A DNA stretch of 64,000 bases, from assembly GCA_013289175.1 (NCBI GenBank), contig JABDAN010000007.1, positions 1 to 64,000 on the forward strand. Reading direction: 5' to 3'. Origin of the DNA: Bacteroidota bacterium. Lineage in GTDB: Bacteria > Bacteroidota > Bacteroidia > Chitinophagales > Chitinophagaceae. The first letter of the stretch is position 1. Each line of letters begins with the position of its first letter. Positions 26,971 to 35,777 of this stretch are shown piece after piece. The notes below the pieces were generated by a model. It saw only the letters and a list, made by a program, of their open reading frames with translations, was not told the origin of the DNA and searched no databases. Made by a program: the position numbers and the translations under genes.

Positions 26971-27678
26971 CTATTCGGTGTATTTATAACCTACCCCCCG
27001 GACGGAATGAAAATGCCTGGGTTTGCGGCTGTCGTCTTCGAAATATTTACGGAAGTTCAGAATAAAATTGTCGATGGTCCGTGTATTGGGGTAGACCGTA
27101 TAGCCCCAAACGGATTGCAGGATTTTTTCTCTTTTCACTACTTCGTTTTTATTTTCAATCAAGAGTTTGAGCAGCATCGTTTCTTTTTTACTCAGACGGA
27201 AACGTTCGTTTTTTTTGTTAAAGGCTTCCTGGGCTTTGAAATCGATCATATTTTTTCCGAACACATATTGATCTGAAACGCTGTTGCGTTCCTGCAGTCT
27301 TTCGTTTTTTTCGATGAGTTTTTGGACACGCAACAAGAGCTCTTCCAGATTGAAGGGTTTGTTGAGATAGTCATCGGCCCCTTTTTTTAAACCCAGTACC
27401 CGATCGGCACTGGTTGTGCGTGCACTCAGGATCAGGATGGGTACAGGATTTTGTTGCACCCGGATGGTTTCAGCTACACTGATACCATCTACACCAGGCA
27501 GCATGACGTCCAGGATGACCAAATCGAAATATTCATCCGTCAGGGCTTTGAGCGCCTGATTTCCATCGTAGGCAGAAGTCACCTGGTAGTTTTCCAGTTC
27601 CAGGTTCAACCGAAGGGCGTCGTGCAGATTTTCTTCGTCCTCCACAAGCAGGATGGATTTACGGACGGGTTCGTTCAT
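26971..27678 (-). CDS. OmpR-family response regulator
   Basis: A 235-residue two-domain regulator. The receiver domain (about 7-118) has the acidic pocket E-D-E near residues 13-15, the phospho-acceptor Asp57 in VILDVMLPG, and Lys107 in NKPFN. The winged-helix DNA-binding domain (about 135-232) ends NFILNFRKYFEDDSRKPRHF-SVRGVGYKY, typical of OmpR/RprY. The start overlaps the histidine kinase stop by 4 bp (ATGA), so the pair is cotranslated. The regulon is unknown; the pair lies next to gldH and batD. Confidence 0.93.
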   Translation of the reverse strand: MNEPVRKSILLVEDEENLHDALRLNLELENYQVTSAYDGNQALKALTDEYFDLVILDVMLPGVDGISVAETIRVQQNPVPILILSARTTSADRVLGLKKGADDYLNKPFNLEELLLRVQKLIEKNERLQERNSVSDQYVFGKNMIDFKAQEAFNKKNERFRLSKKETMLLKLLIENKNEVVKREKILQSVWGYTVYPNTRTIDNFILNFRKYFEDDSRKPRHFHSVRGVGYKYTE

Positions 27679-28664
27679 ATGTTTAATAATTTAAAACGGA
27701 CGGTGAACCGGCTTCCCTGGGGGTGGTTATCCGAAACCTGGAGTTGCATTTTATGATCCTGTGTTATTTTCCTGCACAGATAAAGACCCAGCCCGGTTCC
27801 CTGGGCGGTACGCGTATTTTCATTGCCCACCCGGTAAAATTTCTGAAATATACGCTTGCGTTCTTTTTTGGGAATGCCCGCTCCCTCGTCGGTCACCTCC
27901 AGCGTTCCTTCGTCCCCTTCTTTTTTCAAATGGACGCTAACCGGTGAAGCGGCGGGAGAATACTTCACGGCGTTTTCGATCAGGTTGTTGACCAGAATTT
28001 GCATCAGCAAGGGATCTCCGGAAACAAACAGTCCTTCCGTCCATTCTTTTTTCCAGGTTCGGTTTGGAAAACGATTTTCAAAATCATGCACCGAAGCCGA
28101 TACAACGGAAGAAAAATTCAATTCCTCCTTGTTAAAAAGATAGGAACCGCCCTCCAGTTGAGCAGAGACCAGGATATTTCCGGTCAGGGTATTGAGGCGG
28201 TTGATTTCCTCCAGGGAGGACTTGAGTATTTTTTCTCTTTTGCCGACGTCGAGTACATGTTTTTGCAGGGTTTCCATATTGAGCTTGGCAATCGAAATCG
28301 GTGTCTTGAGTTCATGGGTAATGGCCATCATAAAATTCTGTTGCTGGTTTTGTATCCTAAACTGACGCATGATGGCGCTGCGAAGAAATATGGCCCCGGC
28401 CAGGATGACCAGCAGAAATGCCAGGCCTTCACTTTTGTAAGCTGCGGAAAGCCGGTTTCTGTCGCCGTTGATTTTTTCTACTTTACTGGCATAAGCGGGA
28501 TCCTGCGGCAAGAGCATTTCCAGTTTGGCAGAAGCCATCTGGTTGTTTTGCAGGTTCAGGGCGATATACCACCAGATCAGTGCGGCCAGGACGTAGATCA
28601 ATAACAGCCAGCAAATGACCGTAGCCCGGTTGGCCCATTGTATTTTATATAGGCGATTTGCCAT
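27675..28664 (-). CDS. Sensor histidine kinase
   Basis: Membrane kinase of 329 residues, partner of the response regulator that overlaps it by 4 bp. Two helices (about 14-35 and 80-98) flank a short periplasmic loop, so the sensed signal is probably small or membrane-borne. The H-box is AITHELKTPIS (His117 with this start), and the ATPase domain has NLIENAVKYS (N-box), DEGAGIP (G1), IFQKFYR (F-box) and GTGLGLYLCRKI (G2). The ATG at 28664 (M-A-N-R-L) is preferred over an upstream start at 28724 because the extra residues do not look like a signal or domain. Confidence 0.9.
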   Translation of the reverse strand: MANRLYKIQWANRATVICWLLLIYVLAALIWWYIALNLQNNQMASAKLEMLLPQDPAYASKVEKINGDRNRLSAAYKSEGLAFLLVILAGAIFLRSAIMRQFRIQNQQQNFMMAITHELKTPISIAKLNMETLQKHVLDVGKREKILKSSLEEINRLNTLTGNILVSAQLEGGSYLFNKEELNFSSVVSASVHDFENRFPNRTWKKEWTEGLFVSGDPLLMQILVNNLIENAVKYSPAASPVSVHLKKEGDEGTLEVTDEGAGIPKKERKRIFQKFYRVGNENTRTAQGTGLGLYLCRKITQDHKMQLQVSDNHPQGSRFTVRFKLLNI

Positions 28665-28770
28665 CGGTTCACCTGGAGGGGATCCACATTTTTTCGGAAT
28701 TGAAAAAGAAACGGGGCTCATCACCCGTCAGAACTGTCTATCCATTCCTCCTTTATCTCTATACAAATGA

Positions 28771-29238
28771 TCAGGGTGTTCGTTCAACTCTAAATCCAGC
28801 CGATAACACATTCTTCAAAGGATCCTCCCGCATGAGTTGTTCAAGCCTGATCTGATAGGTACCCGCTTTTTTAAATTTGGTGGCCGACTGGATAAGAATC
28901 CGGGCGTCATAGATATCGTCCATCGCCGTCCCGATCCAGCCTTTGGCATTGGTGGCGAGCTGGAGGTCATAGTCTCCGGATCTTCCCTGAGATACCCCGG
29001 GTTCCTTTACCGTGGCCCGTACATAAATATTATTAAAATGATAGGCATCTGTGTGCCGGATGACGATGTATAAATTATAAAGGGAATTGGTATCGGTGAT
29101 GTCAAAGGAGAGATCGGGTGTAACGGATGCAGGCCAGTCATGGTCTTTGAAATCCTGGTTTTTCTCAAAAACGCCCGTGGTCCAGCTGCAGGCAGAAAGA
29201 GTAAGGAGGACTGCCAGCACTAAAATAATTCTTCTCAC
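28771..29238 (-). CDS. gldH: Gliding motility lipoprotein GldH
   Basis: A 155-residue lipoprotein, start at the GTG at 29238 (next residues R-R-I-I-L). The lipobox is L-S-A-C and the mature part begins S-W-T-T-G-V-F-E-K-N-Q, a GldH hallmark, ending with GFRVERTP. GldH is required for gliding motility in Flavobacterium johnsoniae. The frame is open upstream to 29418, but that extension looks non-coding. It lies between yicC and the two-component genes on the same strand (about 106 bp to the kinase). Confidence 0.85.
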   Translation of the reverse strand: MRRIILVLAVLLTLSACSWTTGVFEKNQDFKDHDWPASVTPDLSFDITDTNSLYNLYIVIRHTDAYHFNNIYVRATVKEPGVSQGRSGDYDLQLATNAKGWIGTAMDDIYDARILIQSATKFKKAGTYQIRLEQLMREDPLKNVLSAGFRVERTP

Positions 29239-29354
29239 ACCAGGAATTTTTGTAAAAGTAAACAGTAAAGAGATGAACCGGATGAATTTGTTGCCAGCAG
29301 GAATTTCTTTGGACAGGGGCGAGCAATCACCGGATGGGTTAGGGGTCATAACGG

Positions 29355-30230
29355 CTATAATACATTCAGGATTTGTTCCTTGGCTTTTTCGAGTTCGTCT
29401 TTCATCAGCACCACGCATTTCTGGATTTTGACATCATAAGCCTTGGAACCGGTTGTGTTGATTTCCCTGCCAACTTCCTGTAGAATGAAAGACAATTTTT
29501 TTCCCTTGCTGTCTTCGGGTTCAGCCATCACCTCCTTAAAATAAGCGCAGTGATTTTTCAGCCGGACCATTTCCTCGCTGATATCGATTTTTTCCAGATA
29601 GTAGATCATTTCCTGTTCCAGGCGGTTGGAATCATAGTTTTCCTTGCCCACATGTTCGTTCAATAATTTTTCCAGGTTTTCTCTGATCTTCAACTGACGC
29701 AGTGGTTGGAGTTTCAGGATTTCCTCCTGTTGGAAACTGATATTTTCTATGCGCAGCACCAGGTCTTCTTCTAACACCCGGCCTTCATTGAGCCGGTGTT
29801 GGTTCAAATCCTCAATGGCCATCTCGATGACTTTACTAAACTGCTGCCATTCTTCCTGGGTCAGGGTGTCTCCGGTTGGGGTGATGACTTCCGGTAACTT
29901 CAGCAGTGTACTCAATATGTTGGAGGGATCCTGATTAAGTTGTTTGGACAGATCTGCCAGGGTTTCATAATATGCTTTGGCCAGATCGGTGTTGATGCTG
30001 ACCGGTTTTGCGTTGCCGGTTTGTTTTAGACTGATCGTGCAATCCAGGGAACCCCTTCCCAGTTTTTCGGAAAGCAACTTGCGGATATCAAATTCATAGG
30101 GTTTGAGAAAGCCGGGAAGTTTTAACTGAAGTTCAAATTGTTTGCCATTCAAGGATTTTACATCTACCAGAAAGGTTTTGTCACCCACTGTTTCTTCTGC
30201 CCTACCAAAACCCGTCATCGATTTAACCAT
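29355..30230 (-). CDS. yicC: YicC/YloC-family endoribonuclease
   Basis: A 291-residue cytoplasmic protein starting MVKSMTGFGRAE, the near-universal YicC N-terminus. Conserved parts include VDVKSLNGKQFEL, the long central helical arm, and the C-terminal LSFILQEVGREINTTGSKA-D. YicC proteins are reported to be RNA endonucleases that influence small RNA turnover. It precedes gldH; guanylate kinase, often its neighbour, is not in this stretch. Confidence 0.93.
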   Translation of the reverse strand: MVKSMTGFGRAEETVGDKTFLVDVKSLNGKQFELQLKLPGFLKPYEFDIRKLLSEKLGRGSLDCTISLKQTGNAKPVSINTDLAKAYYETLADLSKQLNQDPSNILSTLLKLPEVITPTGDTLTQEEWQQFSKVIEMAIEDLNQHRLNEGRVLEEDLVLRIENISFQQEEILKLQPLRQLKIRENLEKLLNEHVGKENYDSNRLEQEMIYYLEKIDISEEMVRLKNHCAYFKEVMAEPEDSKGKKLSFILQEVGREINTTGSKAYDVKIQKCVVLMKDELEKAKEQILNVL

Positions 30231-30262
30231 AGTATCCTGTTTAAGCTGGAAAGGTAATTAAT

Positions 30263-30859
30263 TTAAATCTGCGTCAACAGGCCGAGCTTGCTGTAGACTT
30301 CGTTTTGAACCATTTCAACCATGTCGCCCGATAACATGGCGTCCAGTGTCAATCCCACTAGCCGGTAACGAATGAGACGAAGGGTTGGAAATCCGGTGGC
30401 GGCGGTCATTTTCCGTACCTGTCTGTTTTTTCCTTCGGTAATGACCAGCTTGATCCAGCTGGTTGGAATATTCTTCCTAAAGCGAATGGGTGGTTTTCTT
30501 TCCGGTATGACGATCTGCTGCGGCAGAGGGGATGCTTTGGCCGCGGCGGTGTGAAAGGGTTTTCCGTCGACATGGATCGTAATTCCGGAAGCAAGTGATT
30601 CCAGCGCTTCCCGGGTGATGAGGCCTTCTACCTGTACCCGGTATTCTCTTTCGTGCGCAAAACTGGGATGAAGCAGGCGGTGGTTGAGGGATTTGTCATT
30701 TGTTAACAAAAGCAATCCTTCACTGTCATAATCCAGCCTTCCCACCGGATAGACATCGCCCGGGACCTCGAAAAAATCCTTCAGGCAGGCTTTGTCGTTT
30801 TCGGAAGTAAACTGCGAAAGCACCTGAAATGGTTTGTATATGATAAAGTATTTATACAA
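30263..30859 (-). CDS. RluE-like rRNA pseudouridine synthase
   Basis: A 198-residue RsuA/RluB/RluE-type pseudouridine synthase lacking the N-terminal S4 domain, as in RluE. The catalytic Asp43 lies in VGRLDYDSEGLLLLTND, followed by REYRVQVEG, EGKNRQVRKM and FPTLRLIRYRL. E. coli RluE makes pseudouridine 2457 in 23S rRNA; the target here is inferred. It is 32 bp upstream of yicC on the same strand. A candidate small RNA gene lies just behind its start. Confidence 0.88.
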   Translation of the reverse strand: MYKYFIIYKPFQVLSQFTSENDKACLKDFFEVPGDVYPVGRLDYDSEGLLLLTNDKSLNHRLLHPSFAHEREYRVQVEGLITREALESLASGITIHVDGKPFHTAAAKASPLPQQIVIPERKPPIRFRKNIPTSWIKLVITEGKNRQVRKMTAATGFPTLRLIRYRLVGLTLDAMLSGDMVEMVQNEVYSKLGLLTQI

Positions 30860-30921
30860 TTCAATTCAATGAAACAGGGATGAATAAAGGGTTTGCAAAG
30901 ATTTCTATAAATATAGTTGAA

Positions 30922-30995
30922 AATAAAAAGCCCCGCTGGCGGCGAGACTTTTACTATTTGGATGGGTTAGTAAGTACAGGGACATAAATATCCCT
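30922..30995 (-). ncRNA. Candidate small RNA with three hairpins
   Basis: Minus-strand unit of about 73 nt in a 252-bp gap. From 5' to 3': hairpin AGGGA/TCCCT (30995-30978) with an 8-nt loop; hairpin TTACTA/TAGTAA (30973-30951) with an 11-nt loop containing CCCATCC; and a terminator hairpin at 30952-30926 followed by CTTTTTATTTTC. In the terminator two positions pair as G-U only if the minus strand is transcribed; on the plus strand they are C-A mismatches. TAATATTG at 31006-30999 is a one-mismatch -7 box placed so that transcription would start at the first hairpin. No reading frame is visible. Confidence 0.5.
30926..30952 (-). terminator. Rho-independent terminator of the candidate sRNA
   Basis: An 11-bp stem around a 5-nt loop (30937-30941), with two G-U pairs on the minus strand and a T-rich 3' side reading toward lower coordinates. 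No protein gene lies upstream on this strand, so it must end a small transcript. Confidence 0.6.
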
Positions 30996-31088
30996 ACACA
31001 ATATTAGAAATAATTTTGTCTATCCCGAAAAATTTTCCAAGAAATTTTATGCACAATTTTTTTTAGGGTGTGGAAAAGCACTTTAATG

Positions 31089-31096
31089 TAGGTTTG
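31089..31096 (+). promoter_or_regulatory. -7 promoter box of the lpxD-like gene
   Basis: TAGGTTTG is an exact TAnnTTTG match ending 15 nt before the ATG at 31112. It argues against the GTG start at 31070. Confidence 0.45.
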
Positions 31097-31111
31097 CCCA
31101 AAATCTGCTCC

Positions 31112-32062
31112 ATGAAGTTTCCATCACCCGTTTCTTTGTCCTGGCTTTCAGAATTCCTGGGAGCAACACTGGTTGGCAACGTCGGTGCTTCAGCGACCGG
31201 CATCAATGAAATACATAAAGTTGAACCCGGGGACCTGGTTTTTGTAGATCATCCCAAGTATTATCAGAAGTGTATACAATCCGCTGCATCCTTTATTATC
31301 ATCAATCAATCGGTGGAGTTTCCTGCAGAAAAAGCATTGTTGATTGTCCCCGAGCCTTTTGAAGCCTATCAGAAAATAGTTAAACATTTCCGGCCCTTTG
31401 AACCGGCAACTGGGTTGATCAGTACGAGTGCCGTCGTGGGCAAGACTACCTATTTATATCCAGGTGTATTCATTGGTAACCACGTTCAGATTGGCGAGCG
31501 CTGTGTAATTCATCCTCAAGTCACGATCATGGATCATTGCACAGTGGGCAACGATGTCGTCATTCAGGCGGGCACCGTTATCGGTTCGGATGCCTTCTAC
31601 TACAATTCAAAGAAGAACCGGCCGGTATGGTATAAAAGAATGTTAAGCTGTGGACGGGTAGTGATAGAAGACGATGTGGAAATAGGAGCGGGTTGCACCA
31701 TCGACCGGGGGGTGAGTGGTGATACGGTGATCGGTCGGGGCACGCGTTTGGATAATATGGTTCATATCGGACACGATACCAACTTGGGTAAAAATTGTCT
31801 TTTGGCTGCACAGGTAGGAATAGCCGGTGCGGTGGAGATCGGAAACGGGGTAATCCTCTGGGGTCAGGTTGGTGTAAGCAAGACCCTTTCGATCGGAGAC
31901 GATACGGTTGTGTATGCCCAAAGCGGGGTACCTGCTTCCCTGCAGGGGGGTAAAGTATATTTTGGATCACCGGCCGAGGAAGCGTCCGTGAAAAAAAGGG
32001 AACTCGTATGGATTAAACGGATTCCTGAACTCTGGAAGAAAGTAAAGGACTTAAACGCTTAA
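31112..32062 (+). CDS. LpxD-like UDP-3-O-acylglucosamine N-acyltransferase
   Basis: Hexapeptide-repeat acyltransferase of 316 residues. LpxD adds the N-linked hydroxyacyl chain during lipid A synthesis. An N-terminal uridine-binding-like domain (about 1-100) precedes a left-handed beta-helix with many I-G-x-x-x-x-I/V repeats, including the likely catalytic His in VHIGHDTNLGKNC. The C-terminus is a short helix (LVWIKRIPELWKKVK). lpxA, lpxB and lpxC are not adjacent, so it could be a second LpxD paralogue or a related sugar N-acyltransferase. The ATG at 31112 is chosen from the -7 box at 31089. Confidence 0.78.
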   Translation: MKFPSPVSLSWLSEFLGATLVGNVGASATGINEIHKVEPGDLVFVDHPKYYQKCIQSAASFIIINQSVEFPAEKALLIVPEPFEAYQKIVKHFRPFEPATGLISTSAVVGKTTYLYPGVFIGNHVQIGERCVIHPQVTIMDHCTVGNDVVIQAGTVIGSDAFYYNSKKNRPVWYKRMLSCGRVVIEDDVEIGAGCTIDRGVSGDTVIGRGTRLDNMVHIGHDTNLGKNCLLAAQVGIAGAVEIGNGVILWGQVGVSKTLSIGDDTVVYAQSGVPASLQGGKVYFGSPAEEASVKKRELVWIKRIPELWKKVKDLNA

Positions 32063-32136
32063 ATAGAAAAAGAGGGGAATAAAAAGCGGTTGGTCGGTGG
32101 TTCCATCAACTACGAATGGATTGTTCAGCCCCTGTC

Positions 32137-33216
32137 TTAATCGGGATTGTAATCATAGGGCACCAGCTCCGCAATTTTCTTCCAGGCCCAATAGCCCATA
32201 TTGGTAATTTCAGATTGTTCAAAAAAATATCCATTCTCTTCAATGGAAAATCCTGCCGGTATATTGAGTGCCGATACTTCCGACTTGGCACTCAGGGGAA
32301 AATGATTTTGCATCAGATAGTTTTTGTCCGGTACCTGACCGCTGTAGGTGACCCTTATGGTTCCATTGATATTGATGTCTACCGTACCGCTGTCTACAGA
32401 ATAGATGTTTCCGTCATAAGGATTTTCCAAAATGGTTCCTTTGTCTGATTCCGGAGCGTTCAGGGTTTCCACTTGGAAACCTTCTGTGGAGAGGGTACTA
32501 TCGTACCAGGATCTCATGAAATGCAGCCGGGAACCAATATAAGTGCGGTACCTGTTTTTTGACCAGCGTTGCTGATCATCGGCTGTACCGGGAAGGTTTT
32601 CAAAAAGCGGATAGCCGGTATAGCTGCTGATATGGGTGTTGTAGTCATTGACAAATGAATCCAACTGGTACTGGATTTTGTAACCCAAGGCCTGGTTTAG
32701 TATGATGATGGGTGACTTTGATTTTACTTTGAGCTTGTTGCGTTTTTTATAAAAATAAAAGACGATCGAATCTTTGTTTTCTATCGTACACTGGGATGCG
32801 TTGGTCGAAGTACCGATAAAATTATCCAGAAAAAACTGGCCGTATTTATTCCATCCGTCGGCTACCATGGCAGAACCGGTGACGGCTACCTCACCCAGGC
32901 TTTTGTTCTCTGTCCTCATTTGTATTAAAAGGGAGTCTTTGTCCTTGGTCCCATTGCTCACGCGCAAAACCTGGGTTTCATAACCCGTATAAGAAACCAC
33001 CAGGTCGTATCCTCCGTTGTTTAACCGCAAGGAGAAGTGGCCATCGTTGTCTGTAATGGTGCCGGTCGTCGTGTTCTGGCAAAAGACGGAGGCATTAAAA
33101 AGCACAACGCCCGATTTTTCATCGACTACTTTGCCATGGATGTAAAACTGCTTATCCTGGCTGAAAGCCGTCACGGAAATCAAAAGCATGCAAGCAACGA
33201 TTAAAAATAATTTCAT
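32137..33216 (-). CDS. Exported carboxypeptidase-regulatory-like domain protein
   Basis: A 359-residue secreted protein with a signal peptide (MKLFLIVACMLLISVTAFS). Residues about 24-105 form a CarboxypepD_reg-like beta-sandwich (KVVDEKSGVVLFNASVFCQ... GYETQVLRV), as found at the start of TonB-dependent receptors and in many Bacteroidota surface proteins. The remaining 250 residues are unrecognised, with aromatic and polar patches but no beta-barrel end. It may be a periplasmic or surface protein involved in binding. It is convergent with the lpxD-like gene. Confidence 0.72.
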   Translation of the reverse strand: MKLFLIVACMLLISVTAFSQDKQFYIHGKVVDEKSGVVLFNASVFCQNTTTGTITDNDGHFSLRLNNGGYDLVVSYTGYETQVLRVSNGTKDKDSLLIQMRTENKSLGEVAVTGSAMVADGWNKYGQFFLDNFIGTSTNASQCTIENKDSIVFYFYKKRNKLKVKSKSPIIILNQALGYKIQYQLDSFVNDYNTHISSYTGYPLFENLPGTADDQQRWSKNRYRTYIGSRLHFMRSWYDSTLSTEGFQVETLNAPESDKGTILENPYDGNIYSVDSGTVDININGTIRVTYSGQVPDKNYLMQNHFPLSAKSEVSALNIPAGFSIEENGYFFEQSEITNMGYWAWKKIAELVPYDYNPD

Positions 33217-33357
33217 CTCTTATCAGGTATTAAGGTTGAAAGACCAGGATTGGATGCGTTATCTCCATTGCAAAATTCCTTCTATGATAACGAACAGGAG
33301 GAGGCGGAAGTATATGTTGTTGGGAGAAGTTTGGCGGCTGTAACAAAAGAAGTAACA

Positions 33358-34347
33358 TCAGGCGTTCTTTAGGTTTTCCAAGTATCTGCTGCAAACCTCC
33401 AAAATGGAATCTTCCAGGGGACGGAAACGAAAATCCGGTAATGCGCGGAGCATTTTTTGAGCATCATACACCGCCTGTTTCTGGACGATCGCGACCGATT
33501 CTTGGGTTATGAGGGGTTTGACGTCAGAAAATCCAGATTTTATTTTTTCTATCCGCCAGGCCAGGGAGGCAATCAGGGCACCCGCTTTTTTAGCGGGCGG
33601 CTTTTTCCCGAAGCCCTTGGCCATCCAGGTAAAAATTTCCAGGTATGTTCTGTTTTCTGCGTTGATGATAAACCGTTCATTGCGTACCCCGCTGTTCATC
33701 AGGGCTACCATTGCACGGGCTGTGTCTCTTACATCAGCGAATCCGTTTCGTCCGTTCATGAACCAGGGGAATTCTTGGAAGGCTGCTTTAAACATAGCGC
33801 AGCTGGTCTCGTTCCAATCACCAAATCCCAGTTGCACCACCGGATTAACGATCAGTGGAGTAAGCCCTTCACCCATACCCCGCCAGACTTCCATTTCTGC
33901 GTAGTATTTGCTGATGCTGTAATGGGTCAGTCCGTTATTTCCGAGCCATTTTTTTTCTTCGTTGATGGGTTCGGATCCATCGGCGTTGCCGAGCGCCCCC
34001 ACCGAACTTACATGTACAAAATCAGTTATTCCCAATTCGATCGCGGTGTTGACCAGATTGGCTGTTCCTTCGATGTTGTTCTTGAATAATTTCTTCTTAT
34101 CAGAAGGATCAAAGGAAACCAGGGCCGCCGCATGAACCACCTGTTCACATCCGGCCATATTTTCAGACAGACCAACCAGGTCCAATATATCGCCCTGGAC
34201 CCAGGTTATTTTTTCTGAAAGTCCAGGTGGCATATAGGAAGGCAGGCGTCTATTTCTATAGAGTGCTTTTACGGATTTCCCTTGAGAAATCAGTTCCTCC
34301 AGAATATGAGACCCGAGAAAACCCGATCCGCCCGTTACAAATATCAT
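33358..34347 (-). CDS. NAD-dependent epimerase/dehydratase family protein
   Basis: Extended SDR protein of 329 residues with the N-terminal NAD motif VTGGSGFLGSHILEEL, a catalytic Tyr-Lys pair in HYSISKYYAEMEV, and a preceding Ser in VSSVGALG. The substrate is a nucleotide sugar, a dihydroflavonol-like molecule or a sterol-like molecule; it cannot be told. It overlaps the hydroxyacyl-CoA dehydrogenase gene by 4 bp (ATGA), so the two are translationally coupled. Confidence 0.85.
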   Translation of the reverse strand: MIFVTGGSGFLGSHILEELISQGKSVKALYRNRRLPSYMPPGLSEKITWVQGDILDLVGLSENMAGCEQVVHAAALVSFDPSDKKKLFKNNIEGTANLVNTAIELGITDFVHVSSVGALGNADGSEPINEEKKWLGNNGLTHYSISKYYAEMEVWRGMGEGLTPLIVNPVVQLGFGDWNETSCAMFKAAFQEFPWFMNGRNGFADVRDTARAMVALMNSGVRNERFIINAENRTYLEIFTWMAKGFGKKPPAKKAGALIASLAWRIEKIKSGFSDVKPLITQESVAIVQKQAVYDAQKMLRALPDFRFRPLEDSILEVCSRYLENLKNA

Positions 34348-35204
34348 TCGGATTCGGATTTATCATACTGAAAAAATCCACGACCTGTTTTTTTCCCCAG
34401 CCAGCCTTTTTTTACCAAGTCCTCCTGCAGGATCGAGGGTTTTAGGCGGGCCGGTGTACCGAGTGCATCATATAAGGATTTACTCACTGAATAGTTGATG
34501 TCGTTGCCGATTAGATCCATCAGGTGGAAGGGTCCCATCTTAAATCCAGCTGATTCCATCAACCGGTCAATCGTTTCGGGTGGAGCGATCTGAAGTTCCA
34601 CGAGGCGCAAGGCTTCCAGATAGTAAGGGCGTGCGACATGGTTTACAATAAAACCGGGTGCATCCCGGCAGACCACCGACGTTTTTTTAAGTTGAGAGGC
34701 AAATGCCCGGAGGCGCTGGATCGCCGCTTCGGTATTAAATTTTGTTTGGATGATTTCCACGAGTTTCATCCGGTTAGCGGGATTGAAAAAATGTAAACCC
34801 GCTATTCTTTCCGGGAAAGGTGTTTGGGCTGCCAGGTCGGTCACAGAAAGAGAAGAGGTATTGGTGGTAAAAAAAGTATCTGGTTTGTTTATTTGCGCCA
34901 GTTCCAAAAACAGGTCCCGTTTGGTCTGCATTTTTTCCTGAATCGCTTCAATAATAAAAGAAGCCTGGGCATCTGCTACCTGGGTCGTGAAAAGGATCTT
35001 TCGCAGGGTGTCCTCTTTTTTCTCCGGGGAAAAACGTTTTTTTTCCACCCCTTGAGCCAATTCGTTTTCGATAAAGGATTTAGCCTGGGAAAGGATTTTT
35101 TCATCCACATCATACAATATCACTGCGATGCCGCACAGGGCGGTGGTGAGTGCAATACCCCGGCCCATGGTACCGGCTCCGCAAATACAAACACTGGATT
35201 CCAT
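34344..35204 (-). CDS. 3-hydroxyacyl-CoA (3-hydroxybutyryl-CoA) dehydrogenase
   Basis: A 286-residue NAD-dependent enzyme oxidising 3-hydroxyacyl-CoA. The N-terminal Rossmann motif is CGAGTMGRGIAL; the catalytic region is AGLHFFNPANRMKLVEII (His in LHFFNP), and the C-terminal helical domain includes DAPGFIVNHVARPYYLEAL and GPFHLMDLIGNDINYSV. The length is that of single-function Hbd/PaaH. It starts the two-gene unit with the epimerase. TATCTTTA at 35216-35209 (minus strand) is a near -7 box 4 nt from the ATG. Confidence 0.92.
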   Translation of the reverse strand: MESSVCICGAGTMGRGIALTTALCGIAVILYDVDEKILSQAKSFIENELAQGVEKKRFSPEKKEDTLRKILFTTQVADAQASFIIEAIQEKMQTKRDLFLELAQINKPDTFFTTNTSSLSVTDLAAQTPFPERIAGLHFFNPANRMKLVEIIQTKFNTEAAIQRLRAFASQLKKTSVVCRDAPGFIVNHVARPYYLEALRLVELQIAPPETIDRLMESAGFKMGPFHLMDLIGNDINYSVSKSLYDALGTPARLKPSILQEDLVKKGWLGKKTGRGFFQYDKSESE

Positions 35205-35338
35205 TCAATAAAGATACGGTGCTACGGGGGAACCCTTCCTGTTTGAATCCCTGGAATCCATCAAGTATATCCCGGGGCTGGACGTTAATGGAAGGCTTGT
35301 AAAAAATTCTATGCCATCAGCCGTTACATATTAAACGT

Positions 35339-35346
35339 TATTTTTG
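35339..35346 (+). promoter_or_regulatory. -7 promoter box of ridA
   Basis: TATTTTTG, exact TAnnTTTG, ends 4 nt before the ATG at 35351, the same geometry as for the amidase and pheS genes. Confidence 0.5.
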
Positions 35347-35350
35347 GCGG

Positions 35351-35731
35351 ATGGAAAAAAGAATCATCAAGACCGCCGATGCACCGGAACCCATCGGACC
35401 TTATAACCAGGCTGTCCAGGTTGGCAATATGCTTTTTATTTCCGGTCAGGTGGCGATCAATCCTAAAAACGGAGCCATTGAAGCCAAAGATATTTTTGAA
35501 GAAACCCATCAGGTGATGCATAACCTGCGCGCCGTACTCCATGCGGCAGATATGGATTTCAAGCAAGTAGTAAAAACTACTATTTTTCTAACGGATATGG
35601 CACTCTTCCCTTCCGTCAACGAGATCTATGCCAAATATTTCATCGGAGATTTTCCGGCCCGTGAAACCGTCGCCGTGCGCGGCCTTCCCAAAAATGTCAA
35701 CGTAGAGATCAGCATGACGGCCATTGGATAA
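35351..35731 (+). CDS. ridA: RidA family enamine/imine deaminase
   Basis: A 126-residue YjgF/YER057c/UK114 protein that hydrolyses reactive 2-aminoacrylate-type enamines and imines released by PLP enzymes. It carries APEPIGPYNQAVQVG at the N-terminus, the FISGQVAINPK motif and PARETVAVRGLPKNVNVEISMTA at the end, with the active-site Arg in P-A-R-E-T-V. Length is typical; the active protein is a trimer. A -7 box sits 4 nt upstream. Confidence 0.95.
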   Translation: MEKRIIKTADAPEPIGPYNQAVQVGNMLFISGQVAINPKNGAIEAKDIFEETHQVMHNLRAVLHAADMDFKQVVKTTIFLTDMALFPSVNEIYAKYFIGDFPARETVAVRGLPKNVNVEISMTAIG

Positions 35732-35777
35732 TAATATATAGGATATGGTTCGGCAGAAAAGCAACCAGTTTTTCGTC

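Noticed and set aside
28665-28724. Longer N-terminus for the histidine kinase
   Set aside because: The added 20 residues are not hydrophobic or domain-like; the ATG at 28664 places the first membrane helix normally.
31070-31111. GTG start extending the lpxD-like protein by 14 residues
   Set aside because: A perfect -7 box lies downstream of the GTG, so the extension would not be transcribed from that promoter, and the added residues are not family-like.
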